Shown here one piece after another: positions 43,749-52,254 of a stretch of 64,000 bases of DNA (position 1 is the stretch's first letter; every line of letters begins with the position of its first letter). Origin of the DNA: Pontibacter virosus (GTDB taxonomy: Bacteria > Bacteroidota > Bacteroidia > Cytophagales > Hymenobacteraceae); the NCBI RefSeq assembly GCF_003096355.1, contig NZ_QEKI01000002.1:1-64000 (forward strand), given 5' to 3'. The translations under genes were made by a program, and so were the position numbers. Below the pieces are notes generated by a model. It saw only the letters and a list, made by a program, of their open reading frames with translations. It ran no database searches and was not told the origin of the DNA.

Positions 43749-44509
43749 CAAAACGCCCCAGATTTTCCGGCTCCGCTTTACTACTCGCACTGCTAACTAC
43801 CATGTGCCTGAGCGGATGCCACGCCTGCCAGGCCCAACAGCCAGCTACCAGCACGCAGGAGGGCTATACCTACAAAAGGCCTTCGTCAGGAGGCACTGGC
43901 AAGGTATACATGGGCCGGGAGATCGCCGCCATTATGACGGCTACCGGTGGCAACTGGCTGGATCGCGACACCCGGCAGGAGGAAGAAAACTCCACCCGTA
44001 CAATAGAGAACATGAACCTGCAACCGAACACGGTAGTCGCCGACATTGGAGCAGGCACGGGTTTCTATACCTTCCAGATAGCACCCAGGGTGCCAAAAGG
44101 CAAGGTATACGCGGTAGAAGTGCAGGATCGGTTCATCAAGACACTCGAGTCTCGCCGGGATAAAGAAGGGGCTACTCATGTAACCGTCGTCAAGAGCGAC
44201 AGTCTGCAGGTGAACCTGCCAGCCCAAGCGATCGACATTGCCCTGATGGTGGACGTATACCATGAGCTGGCCTATCCAAAAGAGATTCTCAAGTCGATAC
44301 ACACGGCCTTAAAGCCGGACGGCAAACTCCTGCTGCTTGAGTACAAGGCCGAGGATCCCGATGTCCGGATCAAAGAACTGCACAAGATGACTAAGGAGCA
44401 GATCAAAAAAGAACTGGAGGCAAACGGCTTTCGCCTCCAGCGTCAGGAGGATTTCTTGCCGATCCAGCACTTTATGCTGTTCGAGAAAGTAAATACCGCC
44501 AATGACTGA
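43745..44509 (+). CDS. Class I SAM-dependent methyltransferase with a lipoprotein signal
   Basis: 254 aa from the ATG at 43745, which overlaps the stop of the previous gene; an upstream frame start at 43691 would run through that gene and lacks the signal. A lipoprotein signal ends in LSGC (Cys25). The methyltransferase core follows: DIGAGTGFYT at 100-109, KVYAVEVQDRF, and a fourth-strand motif IALMVDVYHELAYP, then LKPDGKLLLLEYK. The nucleotide fold looks intact. A lipid-anchored enzyme outside the cytoplasm would have no obvious SAM supply, which makes location or function puzzling. Substrate unknown. Confidence 0.85.
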   Translation: MTKRPRFSGSALLLALLTTMCLSGCHACQAQQPATSTQEGYTYKRPSSGGTGKVYMGREIAAIMTATGGNWLDRDTRQEEENSTRTIENMNLQPNTVVADIGAGTGFYTFQIAPRVPKGKVYAVEVQDRFIKTLESRRDKEGATHVTVVKSDSLQVNLPAQAIDIALMVDVYHELAYPKEILKSIHTALKPDGKLLLLEYKAEDPDVRIKELHKMTKEQIKKELEANGFRLQRQEDFLPIQHFMLFEKVNTAND

Positions 44510-44636
44510 CAGTTCTACTAGCACCTGTTTCCAACAATACCCATACCCTGCCCTACTCAGATAATTATTCAAGAATCTGTGCCTCAAATCATAACAACTT
44601 ACGTAGTATAAGGTATACCCGTAAAAATTGTAGTTT

Positions 44637-44876
44637 ATGCATACAACCACATTCAAATTTGAGGAGGGCAGTCCGTATGTGGGGAGCCATCGCCCAATTG
44701 GGCAGGAGATACACGAGCGGTTGATGTGGCAGGCGCGGCGTTTGCATCGGGAAGATATGCTTAAAGCCGGTTGGGAGCTGATCATCTACACGCCTATACC
44801 CGCCTATCTGGATAAGCCAGCCACCATTGAGGTGTACTGGGATTACGATAACCCTGAAGAGTCCTGCAGTGATTAA
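44637..44876 (+). CDS. Hypothetical protein, 79 aa
   Basis: A small soluble protein (TTFKFEEGSPYVGSHRPIGQE). Not recognised. It overlaps the next frame (GTG at 44869) by a few bases and probably forms a small operon of three short genes running to 45489. Confidence 0.55.
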   Translation: MHTTTFKFEEGSPYVGSHRPIGQEIHERLMWQARRLHREDMLKAGWELIIYTPIPAYLDKPATIEVYWDYDNPEESCSD

Positions 44877-45162
44877 TAAAGCATCTACACCCCAATACCC
44901 TTACCACAGTCCGGGTCTGAGCTTTTTTAACACCCACACACTGGCCGGTAGACTGGAGATGATTTGGGCTCATGGGACCTTTCTGGCTGAACGGGGCCGG
45001 CGCGGCTACCGCATTCAGTTGTACGACATGGGTGATTTCTTCGCGGAGGTATGGAGTAACCCTGAGTCTCACATTGTCGGGCTGATCAGGGGGCTGGCTT
45101 CCAAGCGTGCCCTGGAGCCCTACACAAATAAGATCAACCTGCTGGACATGATGTGCTGGTAA
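44869..45162 (+). CDS. Hypothetical protein, ~97 aa, GTG start
   Basis: The frame is open upstream to 44827, but the GTG at 44869, overlapping the end of the 79-aa gene, is the likelier start. The C-terminal two-thirds (LAGRLEMIWAHGTFLAERGRR, then YDMGDFFAEVWSNPE) look like a compact fold but no family is recognised. It is followed after 24 bp by a third small gene. Confidence 0.5.
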   Translation: MINKASTPQYPYHSPGLSFFNTHTLAGRLEMIWAHGTFLAERGRRGYRIQLYDMGDFFAEVWSNPESHIVGLIRGLASKRALEPYTNKINLLDMMCW

Positions 45163-45186
45163 AGGTTTATGCGCTATTTTTGACGC

Positions 45187-45489
45187 GTGAACTCTGTTAA
45201 ACTCAACTCCTATTGCCGTCTCTATGCCTTTTCGGATTACCGCAGCATGAAGTCTGCCCTCCCCTACATGCGCCAGGTCATGCTCGCCAAAGCGCTGACT
45301 GAAGTACAGGAGTCCGACGCCCGACGCGTGGTGATGCGTGTGCCAGGCAGCGGATTTCAGAACTACCTCCGCCCACTTGGCGGGCAGCAAACCAAAGCGA
45401 CAGGTATAGCCTCCCTGATCACCGCACTTCAGTTACTTTACAAGCAAAACGGCTTCTCAGCCAGGTATATCGTGGTGGAGCGAAGCTAA
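45187..45489 (+). CDS. Hypothetical protein, 100 aa, GTG start
   Basis: Starts with GTG at 45187. The centre is basic (DARRVVMRVPGSGFQNYLRPLGG) and could bind nucleic acid; the ends are helical. Not recognised. Last of a three-gene cluster of short orphans; no promoter or terminator was seen around the cluster. Confidence 0.5.
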   Translation: MNSVKLNSYCRLYAFSDYRSMKSALPYMRQVMLAKALTEVQESDARRVVMRVPGSGFQNYLRPLGGQQTKATGIASLITALQLLYKQNGFSARYIVVERS

Positions 45490-45681
45490 GCTGCACTTAT
45501 TATACTAACAGCGAACTTGCTTTCATCGTTAACAAATCGGTAATACCAGACCGTTGTGTGATCGAATCTTTAATCGTAATATTGCAATCATAAAACCTGC
45601 TTACGTTAACAGGCTGGCTCTAAAAAGCATGCGAATGATTCCGCTGCTTGGCTGGCAGCAACACTTATAATCTCAACAATT

Positions 45682-46458
45682 ATGACCCGCATAGCCCTTT
45701 TCAGTGATATACATGCCAATTTGCCTGCTTTGGAGGCGTTTTTTGCGGATGTAGATGCCCGCAAGCCTGACTTTATATACTGCCTCGGCGACCTGGTTGG
45801 GTATAACATCTGGCCAAATGAGGTGATTGACGAGATCCGCAGGCGCAACATCCCGACCATAGCGGGCAATTACGATTTTGGCATAGGCAGGGAGAGCGAC
45901 GACTGCGGCTGTGCCTACAAAACGGAAGCGGAGAAAGCCAATGGCACCGTCTCCATCGCCTTCACAAATAAGATCATTAAAGCTGAGCAGCGCCGTTACC
46001 TGCGCACCCTGCCGGCGCACATCAAAGTGGAGTTTCAACTGAATGATGACAAGCTGAACCTGTTGCTGGTGCATGGCAGCCCGCGTAAGCTCAACGAGTA
46101 CCTGTTTGAGGACCGCGACGAAAAAAGCCTGTTGCGCATCATGAAAGACGCGGACGCCGATATTATGTGCTTCGGACACACGCACAAGCCCTACCATCGC
46201 ATTCTCAACAGCGGCGAGGGCGACCAGCCCCACTTCCGTCATGCTATCAACATTGGTTCGGTAGGCAAGCCCAAGGATGCCAACAACCGGGGCGGCTATG
46301 TCATGCTGACGATTGATGAGCACAGCTCGGTGCTGAACAAAGACAGCATAGCAGTGGAGTTCATCCGCTTCGCCTACGACTTCGAGAAAGCCGCCAGAGC
46401 AATTGAGGACTCCGAGCTGCCAGACGCATATGCTGACAATTTGCGCAAAGGCTGCTAA
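45682..46458 (+). CDS. Calcineurin-like metallophosphoesterase
   Basis: 258 aa. The dimetal motifs are complete: D9xH11 (SDIHAN), GD at 36-37, GNYD at 62-65, VHGSP near 131, and GHTH near 161-164. The GNYD rather than GNHD form and the late insert resemble YfcE/phosphodiesterase relatives with an unusual Tyr. Substrates of this family range from cyclic nucleotides to nucleic acids; here unknown. It is cytoplasmic and stands alone. Confidence 0.88.
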   Translation: MTRIALFSDIHANLPALEAFFADVDARKPDFIYCLGDLVGYNIWPNEVIDEIRRRNIPTIAGNYDFGIGRESDDCGCAYKTEAEKANGTVSIAFTNKIIKAEQRRYLRTLPAHIKVEFQLNDDKLNLLLVHGSPRKLNEYLFEDRDEKSLLRIMKDADADIMCFGHTHKPYHRILNSGEGDQPHFRHAINIGSVGKPKDANNRGGYVMLTIDEHSSVLNKDSIAVEFIRFAYDFEKAARAIEDSELPDAYADNLRKGC

Positions 46459-46503
46459 ACTTAAATACACAAGGGGCTGCAAAAGAGCCCCATTTAAAGA
46501 AAT

Positions 46504-46543
46504 GCGACGAGCTGCTCAAAAATGGGCAGCTCGTCGCGTTTTT
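46504..46543 (+). terminator. Terminator after the phosphoesterase gene
   Basis: GCGACGAGCTGC (46504-46515) pairs with GCAGCTCGTCGC (46526-46537), followed by GTTTTT. A smaller hairpin, GGGGCT...AGCCCC, precedes it at 46473-46491. Confidence 0.85.
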
Positions 46544-46709
46544 GGCATACCGCTGCAGAAGCAACCGCCTAAACACAACCTATGTTACTGTCAATCAAAA
46601 TCATAGCCCAATAATTTTTAAAAAAATTTTCCCTGCTTCTAAAAACATTCGACAAAACTACTGGTTGAGTTCAGTAAATAATATAACGCTCACTTAAAAA
46701 AATCAAAAC

Positions 46710-47726
46710 ATGAAAAAAATGTCAACATTCTCCTTTTTCAGGAATAAGCTGGGATCACTGGCTTTCCTGCTGGCAATGCTCTTCGTCTTTTCAGCGTGCG
46801 ACAAACAAGACGATGCCCAACCAGAGACCGATCTTCTCTCCTCTTCAGAAGATATACTGACGGTACTGCAATCAACTGAAATGATGAAGGGCAAAGCGCC
46901 TGCGAACGCGAACGCCCGCAAAAAAAACGAGCGTAGGCCTACCTTTAGCACACTGTTAGTTGCCCTGGCGAAAACAGGACTTACTTCCACTGTTGCTAAA
47001 AATGAACTGACACTTTTTGCGCCTTCAGACGAGGCCTTTGCCGAACTGGGACTCTATCCGAACAACATCGGTAATGTGCCTAATTTGAAGGAAATACTGC
47101 TTTACCACGCCATTGAAGGAAAGGTATATTCTACTGACCTAACGGCTGGCTACGTGCCTACACTCAATGGTGCTGCTGTAAAAGTCTCTTTAAATGGCGG
47201 TGTTCAGGTAAATGATGCCAATGTGATACTGGCCGATGCCCGTGCGCTGAATGGCGTGATTCATGTGATCGACAAGGTGCTGATGCCACCAACCCAAAAC
47301 CTGGTAGAGCTGGCTCTCAGCTTCGATCCTGAGTTTTCGATTCTGGTGCAGGCAGTTATAAAAGCCGGTCTGGCCGAAACACTGGCCACTGGTGGCCCCT
47401 ACACAGTGTTTGCTCCAACAAACCAAGCCTTCGAAGCTGCTTTGGGTGAGCTTGGTTTTGCCAGTCTGGACGCAGTGCCAGACGATGTGCTCAGACAAAT
47501 ACTGCTATACCATGTTGTAGAAGGTCGCGTGTATTCATCTGACCTGAGCTCAGGCGCAGTGGGTACCGTAAACGGCGACACGTTCTCCGTGAACACCAGC
47601 AACCTTACCCTCACCGACACACAGGGCAGAGTTGCCAACCTGATTCCTTCTTTGCTGGACGTGCAGGCCACCAACGGTGTGGTGCATGTAATCGACAAAG
47701 TGATTCTGCCGAACCTAGGCAGCTAG
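46710..47726 (+). CDS. Lipoprotein with two fasciclin (FAS1) domains
   Basis: 338 aa. The lipobox FSAC gives Cys30. After a linker of ~45 residues come two FAS1 domains at ~75-195 and ~195-335. Each has the H1/H2 landmarks: LTLFAPSDEAF and YTVFAPTNQAF, then LLYHAIEGKVYSTDL and LLYHVVEGRVYSSDL, and GVIHVIDKVL and GVVHVIDKVIL. FAS1 domains mediate cell-surface adhesion. The domains are similar to each other, as after duplication. Monocistronic with a strong terminator. Confidence 0.93.
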   Translation: MKKMSTFSFFRNKLGSLAFLLAMLFVFSACDKQDDAQPETDLLSSSEDILTVLQSTEMMKGKAPANANARKKNERRPTFSTLLVALAKTGLTSTVAKNELTLFAPSDEAFAELGLYPNNIGNVPNLKEILLYHAIEGKVYSTDLTAGYVPTLNGAAVKVSLNGGVQVNDANVILADARALNGVIHVIDKVLMPPTQNLVELALSFDPEFSILVQAVIKAGLAETLATGGPYTVFAPTNQAFEAALGELGFASLDAVPDDVLRQILLYHVVEGRVYSSDLSSGAVGTVNGDTFSVNTSNLTLTDTQGRVANLIPSLLDVQATNGVVHVIDKVILPNLGS

Positions 47727-47745
47727 CCGAGCTTAACTCCGAAAC

Positions 47746-47789
47746 AAAAGACAGGGGCCTGGATTTTCATCCAGGCCCCTGTCTTTTTT
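47746..47789. terminator. Bidirectional terminator
   Basis: AAAAGACAGGGGCCTGGAT (47746-47764) pairs perfectly with 47769-47787 around TTTC, then TT. One of the strongest stems in the window; it lies between convergent genes. Confidence 0.92.
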
Positions 47790-47820
47790 AAGCTTTCGTG
47801 TGCTAAAGTCCTGAACGGAC

Positions 47821-49038
47821 TTACCCAAAAATGATCGTAAAGGTGGTGCCCTCGTGCAAAACACTTTCTACCTTGATTTCTCCCTGCACATTATCCACCA
47901 TTCTTTTGACAATGTAGAGCCCAATGCCGCTGCCCTCCACGTGGTCGTGAAAGCGTTTGAACATGGTGAAGATACCGTCCTTCTTACTGGACGGAATGCC
48001 TAGCCCGTTGTCTTGTACCGACAGGTATGATCTGCCGTCACGTTTCTCCAGCCTGATAGTTATGAGAGGCGCTCTGTCAGGTGAGCGGTATTTGATGGCG
48101 TTGCTGATCAGGTTATTGATAATGCTTTTGATATTTTTTAGCGCAAAGCCTGCCAAACGGCTGTCTGTCGCCACAACCTGTATCTGGGCATCGGACTCCG
48201 TGATCAGGTTTTGCAGGTCCTCCTTCACAGATTCCACGATCTCGAACAGATCGAGGGTCACCGGCTCGTCGGCTTCCTCAGTTTTCTCAATCTCCACGAT
48301 GGTGGTCAGATCTCTGATCGTAGTCGAGAAGCGGTTGAGCGACACTTTCATCATACTGGTGATCTGCTTGATCTCCTCCCGGTCCAGTTCCTCCTTCAAA
48401 ACAGCATCTGAGAGAATAGAAATGAGGCCTTCGATGTTGGCGATCGGAGACTTCAGATCGTGTGAAGCGGTATACACAAAGCTATCCAGATCAAAATTGG
48501 CGTTACGCAGCACACTGTTTTTGCGCTGTAAGTCCAGGTTTGCCTGGTAGCTTCGCTCCAGTATACTCATACTTTGTAAATGGAAGGCCAGCAGATCTGC
48601 AAACATCTTAAAAGTGCTGATCACCTCGGGGTTGTTAACCTTCGCAGGCTTTGGGTCTATGGCGCAGAGCGTTCCGAAAAAAGTACCATCTTTGAGGATG
48701 ATGGGAACAGAAATATAGCTTTTGAGGCCATAGATCCTGGGAGTATGATGCTCCTTGTAAATCGGGTCTTCCGCTACATTGTCGATCACGATGGGCTGCC
48801 GATGATCTCTGATCTCGTTGCAAAGGGTTGTCGCAATCTCCAACTCGCCGCCTTCTTTTAACCCAAACTGCACCTGGTCAAGTACGCTGCAGGCAAGCCA
48901 CCTGTCCTCGGTTACGCGAGCGACGGCGGAAAAGCCCATGCCCGTCAGCTGACAGACAGTTTCAAGCATGTTGGGTACAATGGGGATTTGCTTTACAGCT
49001 TCCAAGTCTTTGAGCAGATTATCTTGGATCTCAATCAT
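47821..49038 (-). CDS. GAF-domain sensor histidine kinase
   Basis: 405 aa from the ATG at 49038; the frame is open further upstream but those 26 residues do not look coding. A GAF domain (~20-165) is followed by a coiled region, a HisKA-type H box (ASHDLKSPIANIEGL) and the ATPase domain: N box INNLISNAIKYRSP, G1 VQDNGLGIP, F box FTMFKRFH, G2 GSGIGLYIVKRM. No membrane segment is present, so it is a cytoplasmic sensor. No response regulator is adjacent, so it is an orphan kinase. The GAF ligand is unknown. Confidence 0.92.
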   Translation of the reverse strand: MIEIQDNLLKDLEAVKQIPIVPNMLETVCQLTGMGFSAVARVTEDRWLACSVLDQVQFGLKEGGELEIATTLCNEIRDHRQPIVIDNVAEDPIYKEHHTPRIYGLKSYISVPIILKDGTFFGTLCAIDPKPAKVNNPEVISTFKMFADLLAFHLQSMSILERSYQANLDLQRKNSVLRNANFDLDSFVYTASHDLKSPIANIEGLISILSDAVLKEELDREEIKQITSMMKVSLNRFSTTIRDLTTIVEIEKTEEADEPVTLDLFEIVESVKEDLQNLITESDAQIQVVATDSRLAGFALKNIKSIINNLISNAIKYRSPDRAPLITIRLEKRDGRSYLSVQDNGLGIPSSKKDGIFTMFKRFHDHVEGSGIGLYIVKRMVDNVQGEIKVESVLHEGTTFTIIFG

Positions 49039-49231
49039 ATAGAAAAGCCTCTTACTGATTTGCGGTTTTCCATATGACAAAAAAGCCGCTGGTCTTAATT
49101 TCTTTAAATTTAACAAAAAACTGTCAAAACTGAATAAAAAAAAGTCAATTTAAGTAGTTGTACCGTCAGGGAAGGCGGAATAGGCGCCAGGCTGCCAGTG
49201 AGCAGTACAGCCCGACACCTATACCATTGGC

Positions 49232-49729
49232 CTACCTGGTAATCTGGCCTCTCAGCTCGCCATTAGGATACTGGCTGCTGTGAATGTTGATGTACCATTC
49301 GCCTGCCAGCAGCTCTGCCTCCTGCGCATCTGTGAGTGGAGGAGTGGAGCTTACCAGTGGACTTATGTAAGGGTTATCGCTTGAGTAAGGGTCAGAGCCA
49401 GGATTAATTGGCACCGTGATCGGTCCGGATACACCTACTGCGCCCTTGTGAAAGTGCATGGCAGTGGGAGAGATATTCTGGAAAGTAACCGTGTAGTTGA
49501 TCACTTTGGTGTCCATGTTATAAGTACCCCGGAAAGTGCCTGTCGCTTGTGTATTGACAGGCGGTGCCTCGGCAGCACCGGTCAGTGCCACCTCGTTGAG
49601 GGTCACGATCTCAGCGTCAGGTATAACAGTAGTGTCATCGTCGTCGTCACAGCCGGTTAGCACAAACGACAGGCTCAGCAGTGCGCCAAGCAGTATTCCA
49701 AAATTGATTCGATAGGTTTTCATCTTCAT
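49232..49729 (-). CDS. CHRD-domain lipoprotein
   Basis: 165 aa. The lipobox LTGC gives Cys27, followed by an Asp run (DDDDD) that may keep the protein at the membrane surface. A CHRD domain (~45-163) has the pattern LTGAAEAPPVNTQATGTF, MHFHKGAVGVSGPI and YINIHSSQYPNGELRGQI. CHRD domains were first seen in chordin and occur in bacterial surface or metal-related proteins; the function here is unknown. Monocistronic. Confidence 0.9.
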   Translation of the reverse strand: MKMKTYRINFGILLGALLSLSFVLTGCDDDDDTTVIPDAEIVTLNEVALTGAAEAPPVNTQATGTFRGTYNMDTKVINYTVTFQNISPTAMHFHKGAVGVSGPITVPINPGSDPYSSDNPYISPLVSSTPPLTDAQEAELLAGEWYINIHSSQYPNGELRGQITR

Positions 49730-49840
49730 TAAAAATTAAAGTGAAGTGATTCAAAAAGTAAAAGCATAGAGGTTCTTCCTGACGCAGCCGCAGCTGTGTC
49801 ATATCGTGGTGCGTTAGATTCCCTCAAAAATTTGACGGTG

Positions 49841-51076
49841 TTATCTAATGGTATAGCTGGCCGTAAAAAACACGCCCGCACTGGTGAGTTTCACGCGCCC
49901 TTCGCCAATAGTTGCTAGCGGTATCTTGACAAAAGGCTCGGCTCCGATCGTGATGGCGGGAGACAGTTGGCGCGCATACCCGACAGCCAAATTCTGAACC
50001 CCGAACCAATGTTTGTTCTGATTCGAGAACTCCTGGGTTTTGCTGTAAGGCTCTCTGCCACTGTAGTGGTAGGTATAGGTATATTCTTCATTAAGCATCA
50101 GGTAGCTGGATAGCCCCGCCTGCACGGTGAGCGCGTTCCGGCCCCAGCCCAGTACCTGGTACTGCACGTTCACGGGTATATCGAGCACCCTGCATTGCGC
50201 CGAGATCACATCCGGGTGGCGCTTGCCGTCCCAGTAGTCCGGGGAGGGCTGGTAGTCTGCGGGCGTGGCCTTGTACAGTTTGTTTGCCCACACCGCACCC
50301 GACACCAGACTTAGCCTCCTGGTGATGGGCACACTGAACAGCACACCCGCATTGGCGCTCACCGCATCCGGATCCCTGAAGCGCACGGTGGTGATATCTG
50401 GGGCTACAACGAGCGACACCCTGACACGCCGCAGAAAAATTCGCTCCTTCCCCTCCCTAGACTGGTCACTATCAACCGGCACAGGGGTCGCAACAGGTAT
50501 AGGCTTTTCAACTTCCTGCAGGCTTATACCGACAGCAGACCGGGGTGGCTCCGGTTGAGTCAGTGGCATCAGGGTCGCGACTGTTTGCAGTGGCTCTTCT
50601 ATAGCTGCACCCCTGCTGGCAGGTATAGGACCAGCCATGCGCTCAGGTATAGCACTGTGGTGCTGCATAGGTTTATCTGCGAGGTGGGCTACTGCACCAG
50701 AACCTGACTGCACAGCCGCGTAAGGCGCAACAGGTGAATCAGATCCCGGTAAGGCAGTAGACTCCATATTCTTGCCTTGATCAGGTATAGCAGGGCTCCC
50801 TGGCTCCCGCTCCGATGCTTGTTCTGCAGGTATATCAGCGGTTTCCATAAATGGAGTATCACGGTCTATGAACTTCCAAACGGTGCCCACCGTCACCAAC
50901 AAGGCCAGTAGCACGACAGGCAGCAAACGTTTTACACCTGCCCATCCGCTCTGCGGCCCGTCCAGTTTTCGCTCCATCGCCTTCCACGCCCCTTCATCAA
51001 AGGGAGGGTCGTACTGCTCGGCTGATTTCCTGAACAGGCGGTCCAGCTCCTCGTCAGACATATTGTTTGTGCTCAT
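49841..51076 (-). CDS. Anti-sigma-type membrane protein with C-terminal outer-membrane-like barrel
   Basis: 411 aa from the ATG at 51076, which overlaps the sigma gene by 23 bp; the frame continues upstream but that part lies inside the sigma gene. Residues 1-45 (SDEELDRLFRKSAEQYDPP) resemble the N-terminus of Bacteroidota ECF partner proteins. A membrane segment follows at ~51-70, then a Pro/Ser/Glu-rich linker to ~205, then strands (RVSLVVAPDITTVRFRD, LTVQAGLSSYLML) with a C-terminal FFTASYTIR like an outer-membrane barrel end. One chain would thus touch cytoplasm, inner membrane and outer membrane. It probably binds the sigma factor encoded upstream. Confidence 0.75.
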   Translation of the reverse strand: MSTNNMSDEELDRLFRKSAEQYDPPFDEGAWKAMERKLDGPQSGWAGVKRLLPVVLLALLVTVGTVWKFIDRDTPFMETADIPAEQASEREPGSPAIPDQGKNMESTALPGSDSPVAPYAAVQSGSGAVAHLADKPMQHHSAIPERMAGPIPASRGAAIEEPLQTVATLMPLTQPEPPRSAVGISLQEVEKPIPVATPVPVDSDQSREGKERIFLRRVRVSLVVAPDITTVRFRDPDAVSANAGVLFSVPITRRLSLVSGAVWANKLYKATPADYQPSPDYWDGKRHPDVISAQCRVLDIPVNVQYQVLGWGRNALTVQAGLSSYLMLNEEYTYTYHYSGREPYSKTQEFSNQNKHWFGVQNLAVGYARQLSPAITIGAEPFVKIPLATIGEGRVKLTSAGVFFTASYTIR

Positions 51077-51620
51077 CGATTTTGCTACTTTGTAATGCCT
51101 CCCGCAAATTTGCCCTCGCTTTGGCCAGGTTCGATTTCGACGTGCCAACTGCTATACCCAGCATCTCTGCTATCTCTTCGTGGGTATAGCCGTCTATCGC
51201 ATACAGGTTGAATACAGCCCGGTAGGCGGGCGACAGCTGTTGCACCAGTGAGATCAGGTATTCGTAATTAAGCTGCTGTTCCACATCAAAAGGATCAGTC
51301 GCCGGCTCTGCTTTGTCAATGTCCTGCAGGTGATAGTTCTTCAGGTTGTGTCGGTAATTGTCCAGCGCCGTGTTGATCATGATCCGCCGTACCCAGCCTT
51401 TGAATGGCTTGGGCGGATGATACTGCTTTAGCCTGGTAAACACTTTCATAAACCCGTCGTTCAGCACATCTTTCGCTTCTTCTGCGTTCTGAGAGTAGCG
51501 GATACAAACACTCATAGCGTAGCCGAAGAAGAGCCGGTACAGCTCTCTCTGCGCCCCGCGGTCCTGTTTCAGACACTGGCCGAGCAGCACGTCCAATACT
51601 TTGCCTTCTGTTTTGCTCAC
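51054..51620 (-). CDS. ECF-type RNA polymerase sigma factor
   Basis: 188 aa. Region 2 (ELYRLFFGYAMSVCIRYSQNAEEAKDVLNDGF in part) and region 4 (LSPAYRAVFNLYAIDGYTHEEIAEMLGIAVGTSKSNLAKAR in part) are complete. It heads a two-gene operon with its membrane partner, overlapping by 23 bp. ECF factors with such partners in Bacteroidota switch on envelope or nutrient genes; the targets cannot be told. No promoter of the consensus type was found before it, as expected if it is autoregulated. Confidence 0.94.
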   Translation of the reverse strand: MSKTEGKVLDVLLGQCLKQDRGAQRELYRLFFGYAMSVCIRYSQNAEEAKDVLNDGFMKVFTRLKQYHPPKPFKGWVRRIMINTALDNYRHNLKNYHLQDIDKAEPATDPFDVEQQLNYEYLISLVQQLSPAYRAVFNLYAIDGYTHEEIAEMLGIAVGTSKSNLAKARANLREALQSSKIDEHKQYV

Positions 51621-51816
51621 TGTTCCAGAATTTGCGCTCCCATCACGGACTAACTCTTAAAAGGGTTGCCTCAGGATTGAAAAAAAATCAGGTTACCATA
51701 CCTTTATTTTACGCTTATAAACCATTGTTAATCAATACACAACACTAATAACCAAAGGAGTTCATCAGAGGCAGAAGGCAGGGCGGGCGGGCTACCAGAC
51801 GTTATTCTATCGGCAT

Positions 51817-51849
51817 AAAAAATCCCTGCAGCTTTTCAGCTGCAGGGAT
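51817..51849 (-). terminator. Terminator of the 85-aa membrane protein gene
   Basis: ATCCCTGCAGCT pairs perfectly with AGCTGCAGGGAT around TTTC, with a T-run on the minus strand; 47 bp past the stop. Confidence 0.85.
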
Positions 51850-51896
51850 CGTGTGCTCCGGGGAGCATGGGTAGTTCTGGCTTTAAAGAAGCCAGT

Positions 51897-52154
51897 CTAT
51901 ACCTGCAGAAAGTAAGCTCTGACCAGCGCGATGACGGCGACAAGCAGAAATATCGTGTTCAGCACATAGCTGGCATGCGCTTTCTTGGTCAGGCCGTAAA
52001 AGATCAGGAGCAAACACCCGACGATGTTCATACCCAGGTACTCCACCGACTGCCCATGCGTGAGCCCCATGCAGTTCAGGCTAAAGGCCGCAAGCGAAAA
52101 AAAGGCACCTCCCCAACCGACAGCCTCTCCCATGTATTTGCGTAGTATAGCCAT
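51897..52154 (-). CDS. Small membrane protein of the CBU_0592 type
   Basis: 85 aa with three hydrophobic segments (~10-26, ~37-53, ~62-80) and a short polar loop. The pattern GWGGAFFSLAAFSLNCMGL resembles the CBU_0592-like membrane family. Function unknown. It is divergent from the LysR gene, 100 bp apart, so the LysR regulator may control it. Confidence 0.7.
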   Translation of the reverse strand: MAILRKYMGEAVGWGGAFFSLAAFSLNCMGLTHGQSVEYLGMNIVGCLLLIFYGLTKKAHASYVLNTIFLLVAVIALVRAYFLQV

Positions 52155-52254
52155 AGTTTAATTCACATTAATTGATAATTGCAAAGTAAACAGGTGTAAA
52201 TGGGCTTGGAAATGCTTTTATTCGCTTGACTAATGCAAAAAACGAATCACAGCG

